In this document: in pieces, positions 25,100 through 32,786 of the stretch
Layout of the letters: each line of letters starts with the position of its first letter
Numbering within the stretch: the stretch's first letter is position 1
From: Crocosphaera chwakensis CCY0110
Lineage (GTDB): Bacteria; Cyanobacteriota; Cyanobacteriia; Cyanobacteriales; Microcystaceae
NCBI RefSeq assembly: GCF_000169335.1
Contig: NZ_AAXW01000022.1
Span: forward strand, 13,228 to 77,227
Length of the DNA stretch: 64,000 nt
Reading direction: 5' to 3'
Program-made: the position numbers and the translations under genes
Notes under the pieces: model-generated
What the model was told of the DNA's origin: nothing
What the model saw: only the letters and a program-made list of their open reading frames with translations
Databases searched by the model: none

Positions 25100-27589
25100 A
25101 TGAAATTAAATAATGTCGTTTCTGGAGTGTTATGCAGTTCGATCGCTGTATGTATCGCGCCTTCAGTACAAGCGCAGATCAGTATTACCAATATCCAAAT
25201 CAACCCAACAGACAGAGGGATAGAGATCATCTTAGAAACCCCACCAGGAGCAGATCCTCCCATTTTTTCAGGAAGTTTCGGGACGACTTTTTTTGCCGAA
25301 ATATCTGATGCTCAATTGAACCTATTAACAGGGGGAAACTTTCTGCAAGAGAACCCCGCAGAAGGAATTGAAAGTATTAGGGTGACACAACTACCGAATA
25401 ATGTAGTGGAGATAACTGTCATTGGTAGGGAAACCTTACCGATAGTAAATCTCAATAGAGAAGACGGAGGACTGGTATTGAGTTTAGATACAAGCGAACC
25501 AACCCCAGACACCGAAACAGAAGAAACCCAAGAAGGGGAAGATGACGAAGCGATCGAACTGGTAGTAACGGATGATGATCGCGAAGACGACTACTATCAA
25601 CCCGACGAAGGGGGTAGTACCGCCGTAGGAACCGATACCCCGTTAAGAGATATTCCCTTTTCTGTTCAGACAGTTCCCGAAGAAGTGATACGGGATCAGC
25701 AGGTGATCCGTCTTGATGATGCGTTGAGGAATGTTAGTGGGGTACAGCAAAACTCAAGAGATCCCAGGGGTCAACGGTTCCAAATTCGGGGGTTTGACAG
25801 TTCAAGTGTGTTGCGAGATGGATTTCGCCAAACCTTTGGACGTTTTGGAAACAGTGGGTTTCAAGACTTAACCAACGTCGAACGAGTCACCGTGTTAAAA
25901 GGGCCAGCTTCTATTTTGTACGGTGCATCCGAACCTGGGGGGGTAATCAATATTGTGACTAAACAACCTCAAGAAGAAGCCTTTTATGAAGTGCAGTTTC
26001 AAGCTGGAAATCGAGGCTTTTTGAGTCCTACCATTGATTTGAATAGTCCCCTCAATGCAGATAAAACCCTACTTTATCGGATCAATTTCTCCTATCGCAA
26101 CGAAGAAAGTTTTCGAGACTTTGATACTTATATGGAGCGGAAATTCATTGCTCCTAGTTTAACTTGGAAACCTAGCGATCAAACCAATTTAACCCTAAAT
26201 TTGGAATATTCCGATGACGATCGCCCTGCGGATTTTGGGGTGATTGCCATTGGCGATCAGGTAATTGATACGCCGAATGCTCGTGTTTTTGGAGAACCTC
26301 AAGACTTTCTAAGAGGGGAAACTTTGCGAGTTGGCTATAAATTTGAACACGAATTTAGCGACAACTTTAAGTTTGAGAATGCTTTTACCTATTTACGGTA
26401 TGACACGAGATTTGTTAATGCCTTTAGTCTATTTTTTGATGAAAACACAGATACCCTTTTTCGTAGCTTTATCGAACTGGATCAACCGAGTACCAACTAT
26501 GAAATGAAAACAAAATTAATTAGTAACTTCAATACTTGGTCAATCAAACATAAATTTTTAGTGGGTCTTGATCTCAACCGGCGGGAACAATTAGGTAATA
26601 TTGGAAGAGGAAGTTTTACGCCATCTGCCTCTATTCCTTTAAATGTTTTTGATCCAGTTTATGGAACGGTTCCGTATCCTGATTTTAATCAACAACCCAT
26701 TTTTACTTTTAGTGATACACAACAGGATCGCTTAGGGGTTTCGGTACAAGATCAAATCGAATTGTTTGAAAATTTAAAAGTAGTAGCAGGCTTTCGTTAT
26801 GACAGTACAGAACAAGAAAATTTGAATAGAAATAATCCTAATGCGGAGGAAAATGTACAGTATGAGGACGCAGTTTCTCCGAGGGTTGGTATTGTTTATC
26901 AACCCATAGAAGAAGTTTCTTTGTATGGAAGTTATAGTGAATCTTTCTATCCTAATCCTGATCAAACTGTTAACCTTGAATTTCTTGATCCAGAACAATC
27001 TGAACAATATGAAATCGGCATTCGGGCCGAACTTTTGAATAAAAAATTATCAATTAACCTAGCTTATTTTGATATTACTAAAAATAATGTCGCTGTGGCT
27101 GATCCTCTCTTTCCTACTTTTTCAGTGGCAGTTGGAGAACAAAATAGTCGAGGGGTTGAATTAGATATTATTGGTGAAATTATTCCAGGTTTAAATGTCG
27201 TCTTCAACTATGCTAACATTACCGCAGAAATCACCGAAGATAATGACATAACTCTCATCGGAAATCGTTTAGTTAATGTACCTGAACACAGTGCAAATTT
27301 ATGGCTAACTTATCAAATACAAGATGGATTTTTTGAGGGGTTAGGATTTGGCGGTGGTTTTAACTATGTAGATGATCGCTTTGGGGATCTTGACAATAGT
27401 TTTCGTCTCGAAAGTTATACCCTAGGGAATGCAGCTATTTTCTATGAAAGAGATAATTGGCGTTTAGCTTTGAATATCAGAAATGTTTTTGATAGAAACT
27501 ATATTCAAGGGTCAGAAAATAGCCGTACTGATGAAATTTATCCAGGGGAACCTTTTACAGCTATTGGCTCTTTAACTATTCGATTTTAA
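25100..27589 (+). CDS. TonB-dependent siderophore receptor with AMIN domain
   Basis: An 829-residue outer-membrane ferric-siderophore receptor. A signal peptide (to about residue 26, ending SVQAQ) is followed by an AMIN domain (about 28-135: ISITNIQINPTDRGIEIIL to LVLSLDT), an acidic linker, a plug domain (from about 175: DIPFSVQTVPEEVIRDQQVI; later TVLKGPASILYGASEPGGV) and a 22-strand barrel ending in GSLTIRF with terminal Phe. An AMIN domain fused to a TonB-dependent receptor is a cyanobacterial design; it probably binds peptidoglycan. I use the ATG at 25100; an in-frame TTG four codons upstream is unlikely. It is under a Fur box and followed by a binding lipoprotein. Confidence 0.93.
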   Translation: MKLNNVVSGVLCSSIAVCIAPSVQAQISITNIQINPTDRGIEIILETPPGADPPIFSGSFGTTFFAEISDAQLNLLTGGNFLQENPAEGIESIRVTQLPNNVVEITVIGRETLPIVNLNREDGGLVLSLDTSEPTPDTETEETQEGEDDEAIELVVTDDDREDDYYQPDEGGSTAVGTDTPLRDIPFSVQTVPEEVIRDQQVIRLDDALRNVSGVQQNSRDPRGQRFQIRGFDSSSVLRDGFRQTFGRFGNSGFQDLTNVERVTVLKGPASILYGASEPGGVINIVTKQPQEEAFYEVQFQAGNRGFLSPTIDLNSPLNADKTLLYRINFSYRNEESFRDFDTYMERKFIAPSLTWKPSDQTNLTLNLEYSDDDRPADFGVIAIGDQVIDTPNARVFGEPQDFLRGETLRVGYKFEHEFSDNFKFENAFTYLRYDTRFVNAFSLFFDENTDTLFRSFIELDQPSTNYEMKTKLISNFNTWSIKHKFLVGLDLNRREQLGNIGRGSFTPSASIPLNVFDPVYGTVPYPDFNQQPIFTFSDTQQDRLGVSVQDQIELFENLKVVAGFRYDSTEQENLNRNNPNAEENVQYEDAVSPRVGIVYQPIEEVSLYGSYSESFYPNPDQTVNLEFLDPEQSEQYEIGIRAELLNKKLSINLAYFDITKNNVAVADPLFPTFSVAVGEQNSRGVELDIIGEIIPGLNVVFNYANITAEITEDNDITLIGNRLVNVPEHSANLWLTYQIQDGFFEGLGFGGGFNYVDDRFGDLDNSFRLESYTLGNAAIFYERDNWRLALNIRNVFDRNYIQGSENSRTDEIYPGEPFTAIGSLTIRF

Positions 27590-27650
27590 CTAAATTGGGG
27601 GTTAACAACCGTTAATCCCTACTTGTTTTCTTATTTTACTTAAATAGCTT

Positions 27651-28733
27651 ATGTTAACCATTTCTAGAATCATCAAATTAATCTTTTTGAATCTTATTAC
27701 CTCCTTAGTAATTATTGCTTGTAGTTCCTCGGATACAACGGTTCAACAAACCCCTAATACCAATCAATCAAATAACGATTGTCGAACCATTGAACACGCT
27801 TTAGATACCACAAAAATTTGTGGCCAACCAGAGAAAATAGTTGTTCTAAGTCCCCATCATCTTGACTTACTTTTATCCTTGGGTTATCAACCGACTGCTT
27901 ATGGTTTTTCCTACGCCATGCCGGGGACTCCTCAACCAGAAAATAAATTTGATAACCCGTCTCAACAAATTCCCTATTTAGGGGAACAAGTGACCACACA
28001 ACCGATTAACTTAGGGTTAGGAAGTGAACCCTCTTTAGAAAAATTGGCCGCCTTGAAACCCGATGTAATTTTTGGAGAAATTAGAAATAAAGGCAGTTAC
28101 GATCTCCTCAAACAAATCGCCCCTACTTTTATTTGGGATGTTCGTACTATGGGGGGACAATGGCAAGAAACCATTAAAGATATGGCCAAAATTTTAGGAG
28201 AAGAAGAAAAGGCCGAACAGGCGATCGCTACTCATCAAAAAGCCATTGATAACGCCCGAAAAGATTTAGCTTCAGTAGTAGAAAAACACCCTAACTTATT
28301 ACTTTTGGGCATGAGTAATTTACAAAACCAAGTGGCTGTTATTCAACCGAATACTTATCTAGGAGAAGTGATACAAGGGGTTGGTTTTGAGATGGTTTCT
28401 TTACCCTCTGTCGAGGGTAAAGGACCGAGTGTTCCTATTTCTATTGAGGCATTACCCCAATTAAATGAAGCGGATATTATTATCGTTTTGGGTTACAGTG
28501 CAGACATAGAAGAAACCCTCGAAACTTCATCAGAAAAGTCGCTTAATTCTTTTGTTCAAATCAGTCAATCAAAACCCGCTCAACAAGCTTGGCAAAGTAA
28601 CAAAATTGCTAACTCTCTTAAAGCCAGTCAAAATGACAGAGTTTATTTTACAACCTATTATCTTTGGAATGGGCTAAATGGCCCGAATGGGACTCAATTA
28701 ATTCTAGAACAACTGCGAGACTTTTTACTCTAA
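27651..28733 (+). CDS. Ferric-siderophore ABC transporter substrate-binding lipoprotein (FecB/FhuD-like)
   Basis: A 360-residue periplasmic binding protein with a lipoprotein signal: hydrophobic ITSLVIIACSSS with lipobox Cys near residue 24. Domain features of the PF01497 type are KIVVLSPHHLDLLLSLGYQP, LEKLAALKPDVIF, IAPTFIWDVRTMGGQW, and a long connecting helix with EEEKAEQAIATHQKAID. It receives iron-siderophore after the outer-membrane receptor and delivers it to the FecCD permeases encoded at 35.4-37.5 kb. It lies 61 bases after the receptor gene and two bases before an MFS gene, so it is in the same operon. Confidence 0.9.
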   Translation: MLTISRIIKLIFLNLITSLVIIACSSSDTTVQQTPNTNQSNNDCRTIEHALDTTKICGQPEKIVVLSPHHLDLLLSLGYQPTAYGFSYAMPGTPQPENKFDNPSQQIPYLGEQVTTQPINLGLGSEPSLEKLAALKPDVIFGEIRNKGSYDLLKQIAPTFIWDVRTMGGQWQETIKDMAKILGEEEKAEQAIATHQKAIDNARKDLASVVEKHPNLLLLGMSNLQNQVAVIQPNTYLGEVIQGVGFEMVSLPSVEGKGPSVPISIEALPQLNEADIIIVLGYSADIEETLETSSEKSLNSFVQISQSKPAQQAWQSNKIANSLKASQNDRVYFTTYYLWNGLNGPNGTQLILEQLRDFLL

Positions 28734-28735
28734 TT

Positions 28736-30055
28736 ATGGTCACTTTTTTTATTATTTGGTTGGGTCAACTAGCTTCTTTAATTGGCTCAGAAATGACCAA
28801 TTTTGCTGTTACCATTTGGGCTTGGGAAACCACAGAACAAGCAACCCCTTTATCCTTACTTCTTTTCTTCTCTCAAACCCCTAAAATTGTGGCTGCTTTA
28901 TTTGCTGGTGTCATTGTTGATCGCTTTAATCGCAAACAATTATTAATCATTGGTGATGGCGTAGCAGGACTATCTACTATCATTATTTTATTACTTTTTC
29001 TGACTAATAATTTACAAATTTGGCATCTTTACTTAACTGGCGCAATTAATGGATTATTTAGCCAAATTCAAACCCTAGCTTTTCTCCCATTAATCTCTTT
29101 AATGGTTCCTAAAAAACACTATACAAGGGCGAGTGTTATGAATGGGGTACAGCAAGGAATTGCCTATACAGTTGCTCCCATATCAGCCGGATTTCTCTAT
29201 GCTTATATTGGATTTTCAGGGGTTCTTACTGCTGATTTAATTACGTTTATTATTGCCATTGGAACAATTATTTACGTTACGATTCCTCAAAGTTATACTT
29301 CTGAAAATAAAACTCAAAAAATTCCTAGCTGGGAAGCTTTTTCTAAAGAGCTAATGTTTGGTTTTAATTATTTAAGTCAACGACCTAGTTTAGTTGCTTT
29401 ACTTTGTATTTTTTTGATTCATATTTTTATTTTAAACACCAATACATCTATCTTAGCTCCGATGGTTTTAGCAAGGAGTGGAACACAAGAAGAAATCTTA
29501 GGAACGGTTATGATGACTTTTGGTATTGGTAATATGTTGAGTGCTGTTTTTATGACCATTTGGGGAAGCACAAAAAACCGTGTTAATAACCTATTATTAG
29601 GTCGAGGGTTACAATTAGGTAGTTTAATGATGTTAGGATTATTTCTTTATCCCATTGTTTGGATAATTTTTGCTTTTAGTGGTGGATTTTTTGCTCTTTT
29701 TCCAGGTAGTTTTTATCAAAGCATTTGGTTATCTAAAGTAGAAGCTTCTGTGCAAGGAAAAGTGTTTGCAACTCGCTCTTTAATTAGTCAAATTGTGTTA
29801 ACGTTGGCTTTAATAATCGGTGGGCCAATGGCGGATTATATTTTTGAACCTGCTATGGAAAAAGGAACGGTTTTTGCTAACCTACTAGGGGGTCTTTTTG
29901 GTACGGGAAATGGTGCAGGGATGGCTTTACAATGCGCTTTATTATCAGCGATTGGAGTGTTACTTTGTTTACTCGGTTATCGTCTTCCTCTTCTACAAAA
30001 CTTAGAGGAAAATTTGCCTGATTGTGATTATAATTCCTTGAAAAAACGACCGTAG
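28736..30055 (+). CDS. MFS transporter, possible siderophore exporter
   Basis: A 439-residue major facilitator protein with about 12 hydrophobic segments. The first (FFIIWLGQLASLIGSEMTNFAV) and the loop VDRFNRKQLLIIGD (MFS motif A-like, between TM2 and TM3) place it near the enterobactin exporter/MefE-type DHA3 group. I chose the ATG at 28736, two bases after the preceding stop; a longer frame from 28664 would overlap the binding-protein gene heavily. Context inside an iron-uptake operon suggests siderophore secretion or recycling, but substrate is inferred. No siderophore biosynthesis genes are in the window. Confidence 0.85.
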   Translation: MVTFFIIWLGQLASLIGSEMTNFAVTIWAWETTEQATPLSLLLFFSQTPKIVAALFAGVIVDRFNRKQLLIIGDGVAGLSTIIILLLFLTNNLQIWHLYLTGAINGLFSQIQTLAFLPLISLMVPKKHYTRASVMNGVQQGIAYTVAPISAGFLYAYIGFSGVLTADLITFIIAIGTIIYVTIPQSYTSENKTQKIPSWEAFSKELMFGFNYLSQRPSLVALLCIFLIHIFILNTNTSILAPMVLARSGTQEEILGTVMMTFGIGNMLSAVFMTIWGSTKNRVNNLLLGRGLQLGSLMMLGLFLYPIVWIIFAFSGGFFALFPGSFYQSIWLSKVEASVQGKVFATRSLISQIVLTLALIIGGPMADYIFEPAMEKGTVFANLLGGLFGTGNGAGMALQCALLSAIGVLLCLLGYRLPLLQNLEENLPDCDYNSLKKRP

Positions 30056-30064
30056 AAGCTTAAT

Positions 30065-30092
30065 ATTCTTAAGCCCCTACATCATTAAGAAT
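30065..30092. other. Intergenic hairpin between the two MFS genes
   Basis: ATTCTTAA (30065-30072) and TTAAGAAT (30085-30092) form an eight-base inverted repeat around a 12-base spacer, in the 63-base gap between the MFS genes. It lacks a T tail. It might reduce readthrough or serve as a regulator site; its half-sites are the same as those in the ATTAAGAA palindromes but in reversed order. Confidence 0.35.
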
Positions 30093-30118
30093 TTCTAAAA
30101 ATATCCTAAATTTTTGTT

Positions 30119-31318
30119 ATGTCTTCTCATAAACCTTCAATTGAATCAAAGAAGCGACTCAAAAATATTCATAGAAATGTCTGGATTTTGGGCTTAGTTA
30201 GTCTATTTACAGATTTTGGAACCAAAGCCATTCAATCGGTTTTACCTTTGTTTTTAGTGTCTGTTTTAGGGGCTAATTTAAGTGTAATTGGACTGATTGA
30301 AGGAATCGCTGAGTCCACTGCCTCGATTTTTAAACTGTTTTCAGGAGCATTAAGTGATTATTGGGGACGACGCAAAGAACTAGCAATCTTTGGATACGGA
30401 CTCTCAGCAGCCATTATTCCTTTATTTGCCCTAGCTAATAGTCCATTTTGGGTATTAGTGGCGCGATTTGGCGATCGCCTGGGGAAAGGGATTCGGGTAG
30501 CTCCCCGTAACGCTTTAGTTGCAGATGTGACCCCAACAGAGCAACGGGGGACAGCTTACGGGTTACGCCAAACCCTCGATACCATTGGTGCATTTTCTGG
30601 TCCGTTGGCAGTCACTCTCATCCTCTTAATCTCTGGGCAAAATTTTCGTCTGGTGTTTTGGGTTGCTCTTGTGTCAGGAATTATATCTGTGTGTTTACTG
30701 GTTAAAGGGATTCAAGAAACCCCTTCCTCTGAGAAAACGCAAAGCAAGCTGATACAATGGAACACTTTTCGACAATTAGGGCGCAATTATTGGGTCTTAG
30801 TTTTGGCGGCTACATTATTTAATGTAGGTAATTTTAGCGATGCCTTTTTATTGTTGAAAGCGCAAGCAATAGGCATTGCTGATACTTGGATTCCTTTATC
30901 AATGATTGTAATGAATTTCTCTTATATGTTAAGTGCCTATCCTTTGGGCTTATTATCAGATCGTATAGGTCGCAAGCAACTTCTAGTCGTAGCATTTTGG
31001 TTATTTTCTTTCGTTTCTTTGGGTTTTGCTTGGGTGGAACAACCTCAACAAATCTGGTTACTGTTCGCTTTATATGGCGTTTATTTAGGCATGAGTCAAG
31101 GAATTTTGTTGGCTTTGGTGGCAGATATTACTCCTCCAGGGTTACGGGGGACAGGATTTGGTGTTATTAATTTAGTTATCGGTATCGTCTTGTTGCCTAG
31201 CAATTTATTGGCAGGATTTTTGTGGCAAACGGCTAATTCTCAAACTCCTTTTTTATTAGGAAGTTTGTTAGCGATCTCAGCTAGTTTTATATTACTATTA
31301 GGAATCCGTCATCGATAA
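30119..31318 (+). CDS. MFS transporter
   Basis: A 399-residue major facilitator protein with 12 predicted segments. Motif A-like loops are visible at 'SDYWGRRKELAIFGYG' and 'SDRIGRKQLLVVA', and RLGDRLGKGIRVAPRNALVAD is characteristic of a conserved bacterial MFS subgroup (from family memory). It follows the other MFS gene by 63 bases on the same strand and converges on the sucrase/ferredoxin-like gene five bases away. A role in siderophore or metal handling is suggested only by context. The start at 30119 lacks a strong ribosome-binding site. Confidence 0.85.
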   Translation: MSSHKPSIESKKRLKNIHRNVWILGLVSLFTDFGTKAIQSVLPLFLVSVLGANLSVIGLIEGIAESTASIFKLFSGALSDYWGRRKELAIFGYGLSAAIIPLFALANSPFWVLVARFGDRLGKGIRVAPRNALVADVTPTEQRGTAYGLRQTLDTIGAFSGPLAVTLILLISGQNFRLVFWVALVSGIISVCLLVKGIQETPSSEKTQSKLIQWNTFRQLGRNYWVLVLAATLFNVGNFSDAFLLLKAQAIGIADTWIPLSMIVMNFSYMLSAYPLGLLSDRIGRKQLLVVAFWLFSFVSLGFAWVEQPQQIWLLFALYGVYLGMSQGILLALVADITPPGLRGTGFGVINLVIGIVLLPSNLLAGFLWQTANSQTPFLLGSLLAISASFILLLGIRHR

Positions 31319-31322
31319 AAAA

Positions 31323-32348
31323 TTATCCTACTGTTTCAACAATCTCGTCCCATTTAGAGACGTGATACTGTTTAGTTAAAATAGGTTCTTTACCTGAACT
31401 TGTAACCGTTTCTACTTCTCCAGAAACCTCTACCTTTGCATGATAAATATATTTAACTTTATTGTCTGGTCGAATCGCTTCTAAAGAAAGTTCAATCCAT
31501 TCAATATCGTCTAAGTTATCTTGAGGATATTGTTTTAAAATTTGTTCAGATTTTTTGTAATCTAGCCACGGCCAACTCCATTTCATCCATAGTTCTCGTT
31601 CAACTATTTGACCATATTGACTTAATCCTGTCCACCCTCGATAAAAAGGACGAAGTTCTTCTATATTTCCTCTTCTATAAATCAAATTATCTAGAATCTC
31701 TGCTTCTAAATGTCCCCAGACTTGACCAATAGGAAAGTCAATTAAAGTAGGGGCAAATCGATGACCTCCAAAATGAGAACAACGCCAGACACGCAGGTTA
31801 TCATTGTTTATTGTATATTGTTTTTTGATGCGATCGTAAATAGGAAAACCAAAACGAGAACAAGCTAAATCAACGTTTCCGTGAGTACAAACTAATATAT
31901 CTCGAATATGATTAGTTGACTGTTTATAAGCATCAAATTGAGTTAAGTTATTTGAGTCTATTAATAAGGCTGTTATTAAAGAAACAATCTGTTGTTGAGG
32001 TAATAAAAACTCCTGTTTTTCGTAAGCAGAAAATGATATTTTATGATGGATTGTATTACGAGGAATTTGATAATATAAGACACGAGTCTTATTATTAACA
32101 GAGTAGTGGGTATCAGGAGCAATTAATAGAGATTGTATATTAATTCTTTGTTCTTGTTTACATTGTTGAATTAAAGGAAAAATTTTTTCTATCAATGGAT
32201 TACTCATTAAATCTTCTATAATCCAAGGTTGTGGCCATTCAATTATTAACCATCTGTGACAATATTTTGCTGTTCCGATGGGGTCTTCTCCATTACTTTT
32301 AGAAACAACAGAACACAATTGACAATCCACTAAATCTTTAACATTCAT
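31323..32348 (-). CDS. Sucrase/ferredoxin-like family protein (thioredoxin-like ferredoxin)
   Basis: A 341-residue protein of the Suc_Fer-like/Apd1 family. Cluster-ligand motifs are CTHGNVDLACSRFGFPIY near residue 177 and, later, WRCSHFGGHRFAPT with Cys and the His-containing HFGGH, which fits a thioredoxin-like [2Fe-2S] domain. The N-terminal half has further cysteines (DCQLCSVV, KYCHRW). No signal peptide is present, so it is cytosolic. Such genes sit beside siderophore genes in several bacteria and may act in reductive iron release or siderophore control. Here it is divergent from tonB across a 438-base regulatory region. Confidence 0.85.
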   Translation of the reverse strand: MNVKDLVDCQLCSVVSKSNGEDPIGTAKYCHRWLIIEWPQPWIIEDLMSNPLIEKIFPLIQQCKQEQRINIQSLLIAPDTHYSVNNKTRVLYYQIPRNTIHHKISFSAYEKQEFLLPQQQIVSLITALLIDSNNLTQFDAYKQSTNHIRDILVCTHGNVDLACSRFGFPIYDRIKKQYTINNDNLRVWRCSHFGGHRFAPTLIDFPIGQVWGHLEAEILDNLIYRRGNIEELRPFYRGWTGLSQYGQIVERELWMKWSWPWLDYKKSEQILKQYPQDNLDDIEWIELSLEAIRPDNKVKYIYHAKVEVSGEVETVTSSGKEPILTKQYHVSKWDEIVETVG

Positions 32349-32455
32349 AGTAATATTTACCTAAAATACAGACACACAAATGGCACGAAAACGCAAATTG
32401 AGAAATACTATTAATATACTATTTATTCTTAAAGAACCCCTTTTGGATAAGTCTT

Positions 32456-32479
32456 ATCAATAAAAATATTTTTATTGAT
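32456..32479. promoter_or_regulatory. Perfect 24-base palindrome in the sucrase/ferredoxin-tonB intergenic region
   Basis: The arms ATCAATAAAAAT and ATTTTTATTGAT are perfect reverse complements with no spacer. It lies 108 bases upstream of the reverse-strand sucrase/ferredoxin-like start. A dyad this long is a plausible operator for a dimeric repressor, though it is AT-rich. The 32349-32786 gap contains no gene. Confidence 0.5.
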
Positions 32480-32615
32480 TATCTTTCTAATTAGATTTTT
32501 ATCGGTTTGGTGAGTCATGATCGGTAAATGAGTATGAGGACAAACCCCTATTGCTATCCTATACTTAGTTTTAAGGAGCGATCGCTTTTTACTGACTAGC
32601 ATTAGCTTGTAGTTA

Positions 32616-32634
32616 ATTAAGAAATATTCTTAAT
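32616..32634. promoter_or_regulatory. Palindrome ATTAAGAA-ATA-TTCTTAAT upstream of tonB
   Basis: The eight-base arms are identical to the core of the palindrome at 25039-25063, and flanking TAATAA is shared on the right. It lies 152 bases before the tonB start. A weak Fur-like sequence (TTATCATTAAT near 32691) lies between it and the gene. Confidence 0.5.
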
Positions 32635-32786
32635 AACTCTTGCAAAAAGCATATATTTATATTACATTAAACTAAATTTTACTGCATATAGTTATCATTA
32701 ATCGGTAAAGCTTATCTCCTGCTTATTGCGTGGGTTCTGCGATGCCATTGGGATAAGAGATGTATAAGTAAGCATATTTTGCGGCC

